From Bifidobacteriaceae bacterium (GTDB lineage Bacteria > Actinomycetota > Actinomycetes > Actinomycetales > Bifidobacteriaceae), in assembly GCA_022651005.1 (NCBI GenBank), contig JALCQD010000002.1, positions 248,001 to 312,000 on the forward strand: a stretch of 64,000 nucleotides of DNA, written 5' to 3'. A program made the position numbers and the translations under genes. Below the pieces are notes generated by a model that was not told where the DNA came from, searched no databases, and was given only the letters and a program-made list of their open reading frames with translations. Below are positions 17,062 to 25,876 of this stretch, piece by piece (position 1 is the stretch's first letter; each line of letters starts with the position of its first letter).

Positions 17062-18624
17062 ATGGACAAAGGTCCCGTTCTCGTCGTCGATTTCGGAGCG
17101 CAGTACGCCCAGCTCATTGCGCGCAGGGTTCGTGAGGCGCATGTGTACTCGGAGCTCGTGCCGCATTCGATGCCTGTAGATGAGATGCTCGCCAAGAAGC
17201 CGCAGGCCATCATCCTGTCTGGCGGTCCTGCATCCGTGTACGAACCGGGAGCTCCCGGGCTCGATCCCAAGATCTTCGAGGCTGGCGTTCCCGTGCTCGG
17301 AATCTGCTATGGCTTCCAGGTGATGGCCCACGAGCTCGGCGGCGACGTCGACAAGGCGGCTCTCGGCGAGTATGGCAAGACGGAGGCTGTGATCTCCGAT
17401 TCCACAGCCATGCTCGAGGGCTCCCCGAAAGACCAGTCTGTGTGGATGAGCCACGGCGTGGCTGTAAAAGAGGCGCCAACGGGATTCGAGGTCATTGCTC
17501 ATACGGATGGTGCCCCGGTTGCCGCCATGGCGAACGAGTCCAAGAAGCTGTACGGGGTGCAGTGGCATCCCGAAGTCAGGCACACTCCTCTCGGCCAAGA
17601 GCTCATCTCAACATTCCTGCATGAGAATGCGGGCATTGAGAATAACTGGGATCCGCAAGGCATTATTGAGGATCAAATCGCAAAGATCCGTGAGCAGGTT
17701 GGCGACGACGAAGTGATCTGCGGCCTGTCCGGTGGCGTCGATTCCGCTGTTGCGGCCGCTTTGGTTCATCGTGCCATCGGGGATCAGCTTACGTGCGTGT
17801 TCGTGGATCACGGTCTCTTGCGTGAGGGTGAGGTAGAACAGGTGAAGCACGACTTCGTGGAAGCCACGGGCATCAAGCTCGTCACGGAAGACGCTTCCGA
17901 GACCTTCCTCAATGCTCTGGCAGGAGTGACCGAACCCGAGCGCAAGCGCAAGATCATCGGAGAAAAGTTTATTCGCACCTTCGAAAAGGCAGCGCGAGAA
18001 ATCGTGGCGGCAGCGGGAGAGAAGGGCACCAAGGTCAAGTGGCTCGTGCAGGGAACTCTCTACCCGGACGTCGTGGAATCCGGTGGCGGAGACGGTGCGG
18101 CGAACATCAAGTCACATCACAACGTTGGCGGACTCCCCAAGGATCTTGACTTCAAGCTCATCGAGCCGTTGCGTACCCTGTTCAAGGATGAGGTGCGTGC
18201 CATCGGCACGGAGCTGGGTCTTCCTGACGACATCGTGTGGCGTCAGCCCTTCCCGGGCCCTGGCCTCGGTATCCGCATCATCGGTGAGATCACCAAGCCG
18301 CGCCTCGATCTGCTGCGCCGTGCCGACGCCATTGCTCGCGACGAGCTCAGCAAGGCTGGATTGGATCGTGACATCTGGCAGTGCCCGGTAGTGCTGCTGG
18401 CCGACGTCCACTCGGTGGGCGTCCAAGGTGACGAGCGCACCTACGGTTCGCCCATCGTGCTGCGCCCCGTGAGTTCGGAAGATGCTATGACGGCCGACTG
18501 GTCACGCGTTCCCTACGACGTGCTCGGGGCCATCTCTACCCGCATCACCAACGAGTGCCGCGGCATCAACCGCGTGGTGCTCGACGTGACGAGCAAGCCG
18601 CCGGCAACCATCGAATGGGAGTAA
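17062..18624 (+). CDS. guaA: GMP synthase (glutamine-hydrolysing)
   Basis: A 520-aa cytosolic enzyme converting XMP, glutamine and ATP to GMP. The N-terminal class I glutaminase domain has the nucleophile cysteine in VLGICYGFQ (about residue 82) and the His/Glu of QWHPEV. The ATP-pyrophosphatase domain has the PP-loop [11 protein letters not shown]. The C-terminal dimerisation domain ends [12 protein letters not shown], as expected. The ATG at 17062 has GGAGG 4 nt upstream. An ATG at 17041 would add seven residues not seen in relatives. With xpt-pbuX at 43-45 kb it connects to purine salvage. Confidence 0.98.
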   Translation: MDKGPVLVVDFGAQYAQLIARRVREAHVYSELVPHSMPVDEMLAKKPQAIILSGGPASVYEPGAPGLDPKIFEAGVPVLGICYGFQVMAHELGGDVDKAALGEYGKTEAVISDSTAMLEGSPKDQSVWMSHGVAVKEAPTGFEVIAHTDGAPVAAMANESKKLYGVQWHPEVRHTPLGQELISTFLHENAGIENNWDPQGIIEDQIAKIREQVGDDEVICGLSGGVDSAVAAALVHRAIGDQLTCVFVDHGLLREGEVEQVKHDFVEATGIKLVTEDASETFLNALAGVTEPERKRKIIGEKFIRTFEKAAREIVAAAGEKGTKVKWLVQGTLYPDVVESGGGDGAANIKSHHNVGGLPKDLDFKLIEPLRTLFKDEVRAIGTELGLPDDIVWRQPFPGPGLGIRIIGEITKPRLDLLRRADAIARDELSKAGLDRDIWQCPVVLLADVHSVGVQGDERTYGSPIVLRPVSSEDAMTADWSRVPYDVLGAISTRITNECRGINRVVLDVTSKPPATIEWE

Positions 18625-18632
18625 AGCCCTAG

Positions 18633-18684
18633 CGAAAATCCCCGCCACAATGAGACACAATCTCATAAGCGGCGGGGATTTTCG
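18633..18684 (+). terminator. guaA terminator
   Basis: A perfect 14-bp stem (18633-18646/18671-18684) contains a smaller TGAGA/TCTCA hairpin in its loop and is followed by a short T-rich stretch. It lies 8 nt after the guaA stop. Confidence 0.85.
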
Positions 18685-18758
18685 TTCTTAAAATAAGCGC
18701 CGGACGGTGAGTGGCGCTGGGCACTGATGCCAGAGCTGCGGAGAGGTTCAGAAAGAAA

Positions 18759-18801
18759 TTGACGATTCCTTGGTTAAGTATTAAACTATTAAGTACTTAA
18801 C
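18759..18801 (+). promoter_or_regulatory. Promoter with MarR-type operator for SDR-marR operon
   Basis: TTGACG (18759-18764) and TAAACT (18782-18787) are 17 nt apart and resemble a sigma-70-type promoter. The inverted repeat GTTAAGTA (18773-18780)/TACTTAAC (18794-18801) and the nested palindrome TTAAGTACTTAA (18789-18800) overlap the -10 box. This is the usual layout for repression by the MarR protein encoded as the second gene. Confidence 0.65.
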
Positions 18802-18814
18802 TAAGGAGGTCTTC

Positions 18815-19735
18815 GTGACTGAACGCACAATCATCATCACAGGCGGCAATTCCGGACTCGGATATCAGGCTGCGCTGGGCATTGCTCGCGCATGGCAAAA
18901 CGACACAATTATCATCGCTAGTCGCAATCAGCAGAAGGCGTCCGTTGCAGCCGAGACAATAATTGCGGAAACCGGCAACCACAATGTTCATGCGCGCACT
19001 TTGGATCTGGGGTCGCTCCAGTCAGTGCGCAAGTTCGCGGCGGACTTCAAAGAGTCGAATCTTCCTCCTCTCTATGCGTTGGTATGCAACGCGGGTGTGA
19101 ATCCGACAAAGACGAGTTACACGAAAGAGGGTTTCGAATCTACTTTCGGGGTGAATTACCTCGGGCACTTTCTGCTGGCGAACTTATTGCTTGGCTCGAT
19201 TGTCGCTAAAGGTCGCATTGTCTTCGTGTCGAGCGATACGCATAATCCGCCAAAACTCTTCCCCTTCCCTGCGCCGAGCTTCACCGACATCGAGCCGCTC
19301 GCGCATCCAGCTACGGATAGTAATGCGCTGCTGAGATACCCCACGTCGAAGTTATTGGACTTGATGGCTGCATACAGCATGTCTGAGAAGGCGACAGCGC
19401 AAACGGATAAGCAGATTACGGTGAATGCTTTCAACCCAGGACTGATGACGTCCACGGGCCTGAATGGTGATTCCGGTGCCAATCGTGTGATGAAGGCGAC
19501 CATGAACGCTTTCTCCTATTTGATTGGCCGTCATGGGAGTGCCGAGCAGTCTGGCAGGCAGCTCGCGGAGACTGTTACGAGTGAGAGCTATGACGGAGTG
19601 ACAGGCAAATACATTGATCGTGGAAATATCGTTGCCAGTTCGCCCGCCTCGTACGATAAAGCGGCACAAGCAAAGCTATGGCAGCAGAGCCTAGCATTGG
19701 CACAGGTTACAGCTGACGAGACAATTCTCGAGTAG
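18815..19735 (+). CDS. Short-chain dehydrogenase/reductase
   Basis: A 306-aa NAD(P)-dependent oxidoreductase with a Rossmann fold. It has TGGNSGLG at residues 9-16, the NAG motif in VCNAGVN, the FGVNYLGHFLL segment, catalytic serine in VFVSSDT and the YxxxK motif YPTSK. The start is GTG with AAGGAGG 5 nt upstream. It resembles the retinol dehydrogenase/WW-domain oxidoreductase-like group of SDRs. The substrate is unknown. It is cotranscribed with the MarR regulator that begins 9 nt later. The promoter carries a clear palindromic operator, so it is probably induced by a small lipophilic or electrophilic compound (inference). Confidence 0.87.
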   Translation: MTERTIIITGGNSGLGYQAALGIARAWQNDTIIIASRNQQKASVAAETIIAETGNHNVHARTLDLGSLQSVRKFAADFKESNLPPLYALVCNAGVNPTKTSYTKEGFESTFGVNYLGHFLLANLLLGSIVAKGRIVFVSSDTHNPPKLFPFPAPSFTDIEPLAHPATDSNALLRYPTSKLLDLMAAYSMSEKATAQTDKQITVNAFNPGLMTSTGLNGDSGANRVMKATMNAFSYLIGRHGSAEQSGRQLAETVTSESYDGVTGKYIDRGNIVASSPASYDKAAQAKLWQQSLALAQVTADETILE

Positions 19736-19744
19736 GAGTAGGGC

Positions 19745-20164
19745 ATGACCACTGACATTGAAGCAGCGTATTTGAAAACGATATTCCAGTTCAAGAATCT
19801 GATCAACACGAAGTTCGGCCGCGGCAAAAAACATGTGCTGGGGCTGACGGATCTGCTGATTTTGCGGGGCATCGCAGATGAGCAGAGTTCCGTCGAGATT
19901 TCGTTGGATTTGCAATTGACTAAGGCTGCCGTGTCGCAGTGCACCACGACCTTAGAGAAACGGGGATTGATTACACGCACAACCGATGCGAAGAACCGGC
20001 GCAACTTGGTGCTGGCTCTCACTCCAGAAGGTGAGAAACAGCTAAAGGAAACGAGTGATGACTTCAGTTACGCTTTCGTCGCCTTTGTTAACGAGATGGG
20101 TGCCTCTGATCTTGAAAAATTATTGTCGTTGATGCGAAAAATGGTCAGCATTCTCGACGAATAG
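19745..20164 (+). CDS. MarR-family transcriptional regulator
   Basis: A 139-aa winged-helix repressor. The HTH spans roughly residues 46-100 (VEISLDLQLTKAAVSQCTTT, then LEKRGLI) and a beta-wing TTDAKNRRNLVLALT follows, with helical dimerisation segments at both ends. AGTAGGG precedes the ATG. It lies 9 nt after the SDR gene and most likely represses the shared promoter at the palindrome 18773-18801. No conserved OhrR-type reactive N-terminal cysteine is visible; the only cysteine is in the HTH, so ligand binding is more likely than peroxide sensing. Confidence 0.9.
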   Translation: MTTDIEAAYLKTIFQFKNLINTKFGRGKKHVLGLTDLLILRGIADEQSSVEISLDLQLTKAAVSQCTTTLEKRGLITRTTDAKNRRNLVLALTPEGEKQLKETSDDFSYAFVAFVNEMGASDLEKLLSLMRKMVSILDE

Positions 20165-20184
20165 TGATTTTGGGAGGGGTAGTA

Positions 20185-20219
20185 AAAGGGCGACAGACAC
20201 AGAGTCTGTCGCCCTTTTT
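20185..20219 (+). terminator. Terminator of SDR-marR operon
   Basis: A perfect 14-bp stem (20185-20198/20204-20217) with a 5-nt loop runs into TTTTT. It lies 20 nt after the marR stop. Confidence 0.92.
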
Positions 20220-20532
20220 ACGTGAAGGATTTCTTTAGCGTCGCGCTTGTTCAGAGTCGCAAGAATGCGTGCTCAGATATGAGCGACGGGAATTGCCGCT
20301 GAATATTCGGCGTCGCTCGGCGTCTCCAAGTTGTAGTTGCCTGCCGGGCGAAGTCCCTCGGGGCCTAATTGGCCATATGACTGGCCGATGAACTGATCGA
20401 AGACAAGGCGCTCTGCGGCGGGCATGCTGAAGATAGCGTGGTCGCTCGCTTCCCGCGTCGTGTGCGTGACCATTTTACCGATGCGACTAAGAAACAGCGC
20501 GTGACTGCAATCACGCGCGGACGGCGTGAAGA
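20220..20532. other. Gap with no confident gene
   Basis: This ~310-nt stretch lies between the marR terminator and the WYL regulator stop. A 66-codon minus-strand frame (20273-20473) begins at an ATG without a clear ribosome binding site and resembles nothing I recognise. It may be a gene remnant. An 8-bp hairpin (20497-20504/20511-20518, GCGCGTGA/TCACGCGC) can act as terminator for the WYL gene. Confidence 0.3.
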
Positions 20533-21486
20533 CTATTGCTCTGCGTGATTCTCGTAGGGTGACAGTATCTCTTTTAGTAAGTTGCGATAAGCGTCGCGCA
20601 GCTGTGACGGTGACTCCACGTGCATGTCCTTTCCATACGAGAGCAGATAGTGCGCCATGTAGTCGAGTTCCTTCTGGTTGTAGCCTCCCACTAGATAGAT
20701 GCCATCCCGGTTCTCTTCGAGCCGCATGTTGGGATAGTGGTTGCGCAGGAAGTGCTCCTTGCCTCCCGGAGTGAGTGCACAGCGAAAAGGTACGTTGTGA
20801 TAGGTCGCCTCGTACGTATCCTGCATCTTTTTGAGGTCGCCCAGAGAAAGGGCGTCGGCGCGGGGATCCTCCAGACTCAGGTTACTGAGGTAATCGCAGC
20901 GGTAGGTTTCCCAGCGGTTCCTTTCCGTATCTTGTGCGCTGCAGAACCAGATGCCGTCGCGATAGAAGAGCTCATAGATTTGGAGATGGATTTTCTGAGC
21001 GGTGCGGGGCTGTGTATTTGTTCCGACCACAATCTTGCTCTCCAATATTGCTTGGAGAATCACGCCCAGATCGGTGACCTGCCGTACTGGCGCTGTGGCA
21101 TAGAAGTAGACGAAGCGTTCCATTTTGGCAACAACTTCTTGCTGGAGCGCAGGCAGAGTGGCAAGCATCTTTTCACGGATATGGGTATACGACCGTTCGA
21201 ACGGATTGCTCGACAGCGATGACATGGCGTTGAGGGCAAAGAAGATTGCCCGGATCTCGTCGAGATTGAAGTGAATTGGGGTGAGGATGACCTGATTCAC
21301 GAGATGATAGCCGCCGTTGCGCCCTGGTTCCGAATAATAAGGGAGTCCCATCGCTCCCAGCGCCTCAATGTCTCGCAGCGCGGTTCGCTTTGAGATGGTG
21401 AATTCGCACATGAGATCGCGCAGCCTGAATTCCGTCTTATTCCCGAGGAAAATGAGTTCCTGATTGAGCCGTGCCGCTTTATTCAT
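20533..21486 (-). CDS. WYL-domain transcriptional regulator (YafY-like)
   Basis: A 317-aa regulator. The N-terminal winged HTH (FRLRDLMCEFTISKRTALRD) is followed by a WYL-type effector domain (IYELFYRDGIWFCSAQDTER) and a C-terminal WCX-like extension. AGGA lies 5 nt before the ATG. It is divergent from the flavodoxin-fold oxidoreductase gene with a 91-nt gap containing the inverted repeat GGTGCC-N7-GGCACC, so it probably controls that gene and itself. WYL proteins often respond to nucleic acid or redox-type signals. The ligand here is unknown. Confidence 0.87.
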   Translation of the reverse strand: MNKAARLNQELIFLGNKTEFRLRDLMCEFTISKRTALRDIEALGAMGLPYYSEPGRNGGYHLVNQVILTPIHFNLDEIRAIFFALNAMSSLSSNPFERSYTHIREKMLATLPALQQEVVAKMERFVYFYATAPVRQVTDLGVILQAILESKIVVGTNTQPRTAQKIHLQIYELFYRDGIWFCSAQDTERNRWETYRCDYLSNLSLEDPRADALSLGDLKKMQDTYEATYHNVPFRCALTPGGKEHFLRNHYPNMRLEENRDGIYLVGGYNQKELDYMAHYLLSYGKDMHVESPSQLRDAYRNLLKEILSPYENHAEQ

Positions 21487-21511
21487 AAAATTCCTAAAAT
21501 CTTTTTTAAAT

Positions 21512-21530
21512 GGTGCCGCAAAGTGGCACC
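21512..21530. promoter_or_regulatory. Candidate operator GGTGCC-N7-GGCACC
   Basis: A perfect 6-bp inverted repeat in the 91-nt gap between the divergent WYL regulator and oxidoreductase genes. A WYL-regulator binding site is inferred from position. Confidence 0.45.
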
Positions 21531-21577
21531 TTTGGGTGTGAAACTTACTGTATCAACAAAGAAAGAAGTTAGTAAAT

Positions 21578-22234
21578 ATGAAAACGCTGCTGATCAACGC
21601 CCATCCCGATTTCGCGAACGACTCTCATTTTTCGAATCAATTGCAGGAGCGATTCCTGAAGGAGTACGCGTCCCGTTTTGCGATGTCGGATCTCACAGTT
21701 CTCAATCTGTATGACAGTGACATTCCGCACATCGAGGAAGGTCAGCTGTGGTCGGTGTGGGAGAAGCAGGCGGCGGGCGAGCAGCTCGACGAAGCTGAAA
21801 CTCTCGCTTACCGGCGATCCTCCGTGCTTCTGGAGCAGTTCAAGAGTCACCATCGTATTGTGATTGCGACGCCGTTGCACAATTTCAATGTCACCTCGCG
21901 CATGAAGGATTATTTGGACAACATCCTCATTGCTCGCCAGACCTTCCGCTACATTGCGCAACCGCTTGAGAACGGCAAGGCGTCAGTGGGTTTGATGACC
22001 GATGATTACCGCGCGCTTGTGCTCATCGCGAGCGGATCCGTCTATACCAAACACGACTACTACGAGCACATGGACTTTGCTCCGCGTTATTTGAAGGCCA
22101 TGTTCGCAGACGTGATGGGATTCAGCGACGTTGGGCTGGTGCGCGCGGAGGGAACCGCGACGCTTGAGTCGTCCGAAATTCTCGCAAGTGCTGAGTCTCA
22201 GCTGGGCAAGGCTTTCGAAAGACTGTATCGATAA
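21578..22234 (+). CDS. Flavodoxin-fold NAD(P)H oxidoreductase (azoreductase/quinone reductase-like)
   Basis: A 218-aa cytosolic flavoprotein of the AzoR/NQO family, which uses FMN to reduce quinones or azo compounds by two electrons. It starts TLLINAHPDF, the FMN phosphate loop region. TPLHNFNVTSRMKDYLDNIL is the typical FMN-binding PxxNFxxPxxLKxxxD-like segment, with S in place of the usual proline. The later GSVYTKHDYYEHMDFAPRYL region is also typical. It is divergent from a WYL regulator. An aldo-keto reductase follows on the same strand 92 nt later and may or may not share its transcript. Confidence 0.85.
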   Translation: MKTLLINAHPDFANDSHFSNQLQERFLKEYASRFAMSDLTVLNLYDSDIPHIEEGQLWSVWEKQAAGEQLDEAETLAYRRSSVLLEQFKSHHRIVIATPLHNFNVTSRMKDYLDNILIARQTFRYIAQPLENGKASVGLMTDDYRALVLIASGSVYTKHDYYEHMDFAPRYLKAMFADVMGFSDVGLVRAEGTATLESSEILASAESQLGKAFERLYR

Positions 22235-22326
22235 GTGCCGAACGCTATGGTGGACGCTGCAAATAACATATGACGGCGCATGGGAATATTTGCCTTCGTC
22301 CTCGCTCCAAGGTTTAGGCTGCAAGT

Positions 22327-23334
22327 ATGAACTACACGAAAATAGGTAATACTGGCATTGACGTGTCAGAGTTATGCGTGGGCTGCATGAGTTTCGGCAA
22401 GGCCGGCACCATGCACGACTGGACTCTTGACCCCGGGCAGAGCGAGCAGGTCATTGGGCACGCGCTTGATCTCGGTATCAACTTCTTCGACACGGCCAAC
22501 GTCTACTCGGCTGGGACAAGCGAGGAATACGTGGGTCGTGCGTTGAAAAATCTCACCTCTCGCGACAAGGTCGTCATCGCGTCAAAGGTTTATTTCAACC
22601 TGGGCAGACTCTCGAAGGAGGCCATCAACCGCGAAATCGACGGCACGCTCCGCCGACTCGGCACAGACTACCTTGACCTCTACATCATTCATCGCTTCGA
22701 CTACGAGACCCCCATCGAGGAAACCATGGAGGCGCTCAACGGATTAGTGAAGGCCGGTAAGGTTCGTGCGCTCGGGGCGTCGGCAATGTATGGTTACCAG
22801 TTCTCCGCCATGCAGCTCGCTGCCAGGGACAACGGATGGACGCCTTTCTCGGCGATGGAGAATCACTACAACCTGCTCTACCGCGAGGACGAGCGTGAAC
22901 TCATCCCCATCTGCGAGCAGAGCAACGTGATGCTCATGCCTTACAGCCCACTTGCTGCAGGCCGCTTGGCTCGACCCGATTGGGAGACGGATACGGTGCG
23001 CTCCCAGACCGATGTAGTGGCTCGAGGCAAATATGACCACACGAAACAATCGGATCTCGGCATCACCCAGCGCGTGCGCCAAATCGCCGAGAAGCATCAC
23101 GCCACCATGGCGCAAGTTGCCGTTGCCTGGCTGTGGGCAAAGGGTGTGGGCTCACCAATCATCGGTGCGACCAAGGCGAAGTATCTCGACGATGCGGCAG
23201 GAGCATTGAATGTGCACCTTTCTGAGGATGATATTGCTGATCTCGAGGAACTGTACGTGCCACACAAAGTGATCGGCGCCATTGATCACAATCCGGCTCA
23301 GGGAACGGTGCTTCTGGACGCGGACAAGAAGTAA
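22327..23334 (+). CDS. Aldo/keto reductase
   Basis: A 335-aa NADPH-dependent TIM-barrel reductase of the YajO/potassium-channel-beta type. The tetrad is visible: Asp in NFFDTANVY, Tyr in the same segment, Lys in VVIASKVYF and His in LYIIHRFDYETP. The SPIIGATKAKYLDDA segment near the C-terminus binds the NADP phosphate. The start ATG (22327) gives the usual KIGNTGIDVSELCVGCMSFG opening. The physiological carbonyl substrate is unknown. It belongs to a group of three AKRs in the window. Confidence 0.9.
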   Translation: MNYTKIGNTGIDVSELCVGCMSFGKAGTMHDWTLDPGQSEQVIGHALDLGINFFDTANVYSAGTSEEYVGRALKNLTSRDKVVIASKVYFNLGRLSKEAINREIDGTLRRLGTDYLDLYIIHRFDYETPIEETMEALNGLVKAGKVRALGASAMYGYQFSAMQLAARDNGWTPFSAMENHYNLLYREDERELIPICEQSNVMLMPYSPLAAGRLARPDWETDTVRSQTDVVARGKYDHTKQSDLGITQRVRQIAEKHHATMAQVAVAWLWAKGVGSPIIGATKAKYLDDAAGALNVHLSEDDIADLEELYVPHKVIGAIDHNPAQGTVLLDADKK

Positions 23335-23357
23335 GTCCCGTTTGCATAATGTGCGAG

Positions 23358-23394
23358 AATCCCGCTGAACAAGTACGTCTCGTTCAGCGGGATT
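23358..23394. terminator. Bidirectional terminator between two AKR genes
   Basis: A perfect 13-bp stem (23358-23370/23382-23394, AATCCCGCTGAAC) with an 11-nt loop between convergent genes. Confidence 0.85.
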
Positions 23395-23429
23395 CCTCGT
23401 ACGGTCGAAAACCGTGCGTGTGTTACCTC

Positions 23430-24272
23430 TTATCGCCCAAGCCTATCCAGCGTCGCGAAATCGGCATCGCTCAGTTCGATTTTCAATGCGGCAATATTCT
23501 GCACCGCATGGTCGGCGTTACTGGTACCGGGAATCGGCAGGATGACGTCAGAGCGGCGAAGCAGCCACGCCAGCGCAATCTGGGCGGGAGAGGCATCGTA
23601 CTTTGCGGCGATTCCCTTGAGCTCGTCGCTCTTGGCGAGCTTGCCGGTAGCGAGCGGGAACCATGGAATGAAAGCCATGTGATGGGCTTCGGCGTAATCA
23701 AGGACGTCTTCATCGGTGCGGTTGGTGAGGTTATAGAGATTCTGTACGGAGACAATCGGCGTGATCTTCTGGGCCTCCCCGAGTTGTGCCACGGACACCT
23801 GGCTAAGACCAATGTGCTTGATCTTACCTTCCTTTTGCATCGCCGCAAGTTCTCCCACTTGGTCGGCTAGAGGGTAATTGGGGTCCACGCGGTGCAGCTG
23901 CAGCAAATCGAGGCGCTCAAGACCCAGGGTCATAAGATTCAGCTCCACCTGTTGGCGCAAGTAGGCGGGTGCGCCCACCGGAGTCCAGATATCTGGACCC
24001 TGACGAGTGAGGCCTACCTTGGTGGCGACCATGACCTTTGCGGTCGGACGACGGTGCAAGGCCTCACGCAAGTACAGGTTCGAATACAGCGGTCCATAGG
24101 AATCGGCGGTGTCGATGAAGTTCACACCGTTGTCAATGGCCGTGACGATAACATTCGCGGCGTTCTCGGGGTCGGGTGAGGCGCCCCAGATTCCCTTGCC
24201 GGGAAGCTGCATGGTGCCGTAGCCGAGGCGGTTGACTGTGAGGTCACTGTCAAAAGAGAATGTTTTTTGCAT
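23430..24272 (-). CDS. Aldo/keto reductase
   Basis: A 280-aa AKR. It opens VNRLGYGTMQLPGKGIWG and keeps Asp/Tyr in FIDTADSYGP, Lys in VATKVGL and His in LLQLHRVDPNYP. IPGTSNADHAVQNIA is the cofactor-phosphate segment. This resembles the oxidoreductase group related to PdxI and YdbC-type AKRs. The ATG at 24272 is chosen because family similarity begins there. Longer in-frame extension to 24614 overlaps the divergent YjbR gene and looks non-coding. AAAGGA is located ~9 nt upstream. Confidence 0.88.
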   Translation of the reverse strand: MQKTFSFDSDLTVNRLGYGTMQLPGKGIWGASPDPENAANVIVTAIDNGVNFIDTADSYGPLYSNLYLREALHRRPTAKVMVATKVGLTRQGPDIWTPVGAPAYLRQQVELNLMTLGLERLDLLQLHRVDPNYPLADQVGELAAMQKEGKIKHIGLSQVSVAQLGEAQKITPIVSVQNLYNLTNRTDEDVLDYAEAHHMAFIPWFPLATGKLAKSDELKGIAAKYDASPAQIALAWLLRRSDVILPIPGTSNADHAVQNIAALKIELSDADFATLDRLGR

Positions 24273-24390
24273 AATGATGAAGTCCTTTCGTGTTCGCACG
24301 ACGGTTGGTGTGAGCGCTGAGTGACAAGCTACGCCTTGAAGTAGGGTTGAGGGCAAATCCATTTCTCTCAGAGGAAAACGGGCGAGAATC

Positions 24391-24756
24391 ATGCAGCGAG
24401 AAGAACTGATTGACTTTGTGCGCAGCGAGTTTGGGGTGGAGCCGGAGTATTCGTTTGCGAAGTTTCCGCGATACGCAGCGCTGAAGCATCCCGGTGGCAA
24501 GTGGTTTGGGCTCATCATGAATGTGCCGCGCAAGAAGGTGGGACTCGCCGGCGACGGCAGAGATCCAGATGAAGAGATCGATATTGCCGATTTCAAGATC
24601 GACCCCGAACTCAACTCAGCACTCCGGCGCGAGAGGGGGTACTTGCCCGGCTATCACATGTCGAAGGAGCACTGGATCAGCGTTATCCTCGCAGACTTCG
24701 ACCATCCCGAGGATCTCCGCAATCTCATCGACTCCAGTTTCGCAATGACGCGGTAA
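24391..24756 (+). CDS. MmcQ/YjbR family protein
   Basis: A 121-aa small protein of the MmcQ/YjbR family (CyaY-like fold), often annotated as DNA-binding. Family features are EYSFAKFPRYAALKH, GGKWFGLIMNVP and the C-terminal GYHMSKEHWISVIL followed by LRNLIDSSFAMTR. The biochemical role is not established. It diverges from the AKR gene and is followed 39 nt later by an NmrA-like gene. Confidence 0.87.
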   Translation: MQREELIDFVRSEFGVEPEYSFAKFPRYAALKHPGGKWFGLIMNVPRKKVGLAGDGRDPDEEIDIADFKIDPELNSALRRERGYLPGYHMSKEHWISVILADFDHPEDLRNLIDSSFAMTR

Positions 24757-24795
24757 CTATGGCTAACATGTCGTTGCATTGGATACAGTGAGGGC

Positions 24796-25674
24796 ATGAA
24801 ATATCTTGTGACAGGTGCAACCGGACACTTGGGTTCCGCGGTTGCAAAAGAGTTAGGCAAGTTGGCGTCTGCTTCCGACATTCGTTTGGGCGTGCACACT
24901 CCGAGTAAGGCGAAGGCGCTCGCGGCGGCTGGGTATGGCATTGTCCCGATTGATTTCAAGGATGAAGCCTCGCTTGCAAGGGCGTTTTCTGGCGTTGACA
25001 TTCTGATATACATTGCGAGCAAGAGTCATGATAGTTTTAGCCGCGTCACAGAGCTTGAGAACGTGATCACGGCAGCGGAAAGCGCGCAGGTGGGGCACGT
25101 GATCGCAATGGGCTTCATGGCCGATCAGGTCAACAATCCCTTTGACCTCAGTGCTTTCTACGGGTATCTTCCACGCCGGCTGGCAAGCATTGAGTTGCGC
25201 TATACGATTCTGCGCAACGCCCTCTACGCAGATCCCTTGATCCCGTATCTTCCTGAACTCGTCGAGCGTGGCAACGTTATCTATCCTGTGGAAAATCAGG
25301 CGTTGAGCTTCGTCAGTCTCATCGACAGCGCGAAGGCCTTTGCAAAAGTGGCAGTGACTCCCGAACTCCGCGAAGACGGTCGCATCTATACGCTTACGCA
25401 AAATCGCAGCTACACCATGCCCCAACTCGCCGCTGTTCTGTCGGAGGTGTCGGGACACAAAATCGGGTATGCGCCGGTATTCAGTGATGAATTCGGACGG
25501 CTGTATAACGAAGGCGGCGAGGGGCACATGCTTGCCTCCATGTACGCGGGCGGGGCGTTGGGATTGCTTGATGAAGTCAGCGGTGATTACGAAAGCATTA
25601 TGGGCAGGCCCGCAACGGATCTGACAGACTTCCTGAGGGCGCGCCTCGCAGTTGGAAAGGGCTCACGTGCATAA
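24796..25674 (+). CDS. NmrA/QorB-like NAD(P)-binding protein
   Basis: A 292-aa atypical SDR with the Rossmann motif YLVTGATGHLGSAV at the N-terminus. The active-site tyrosine/lysine pair of classical SDRs is not evident, as in NmrA and quinone reductase QorB relatives. The ELRYTILRNALYADPLIPYLP segment and the C-terminal AAVLSEVSGHKIGYAP region match this group. A redox-sensing or NADPH quinone reductase role is possible. The start ATG has GTGAGGG 4 nt upstream. Confidence 0.85.
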   Translation: MKYLVTGATGHLGSAVAKELGKLASASDIRLGVHTPSKAKALAAAGYGIVPIDFKDEASLARAFSGVDILIYIASKSHDSFSRVTELENVITAAESAQVGHVIAMGFMADQVNNPFDLSAFYGYLPRRLASIELRYTILRNALYADPLIPYLPELVERGNVIYPVENQALSFVSLIDSAKAFAKVAVTPELREDGRIYTLTQNRSYTMPQLAAVLSEVSGHKIGYAPVFSDEFGRLYNEGGEGHMLASMYAGGALGLLDEVSGDYESIMGRPATDLTDFLRARLAVGKGSRA

Positions 25675-25703
25675 GGTGAGTGCGACGGGTAGTAACGTGC
25701 TGC

Positions 25704-25772
25704 GGGGTAATTCGACTCACTCAATCATCAAATTCGTATCAATTTGGTTACACTTGTGAGTCAAATTGCCCC
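25704..25772. repeat. Long imperfect inverted repeat
   Basis: Arms 25704-25720 and 25756-25772 match at 15 of 17 positions. Inside them AAATT (25730) can pair with AATTT (25741). There is no terminal T run. It lies in the 202-nt gap between the NmrA-like and TetR genes, so it may be the terminator of the former or a small mobile/extragenic repeat remnant. Confidence 0.55.
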
Positions 25773-25850
25773 TTGCCGCAAGTTTGGCGAGTGAGGTAAT
25801 CTATCTGGTCAGCGATTATGCATTGAGATTAGAAATGAGATTTGTAACTG

Positions 25851-25865
25851 ACTGATTAATCAGTT
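25851..25865. promoter_or_regulatory. TetR operator, copy 1 (tetR promoter)
   Basis: ACTGATTAATCAGT palindrome just upstream of the tetR start. The same sequence recurs before the SDR gene at 26484-26499, which marks both promoters as targets of this TetR protein. Confidence 0.65.
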
Positions 25866-25876
25866 ATAGTGAGTGC

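Noticed and set aside
20273-20473. 66-codon minus-strand frame as a gene
   Set aside because: No ribosome binding site, no recognised family and the frame stays open into the neighbouring regulator gene. Only noted as a possible remnant.
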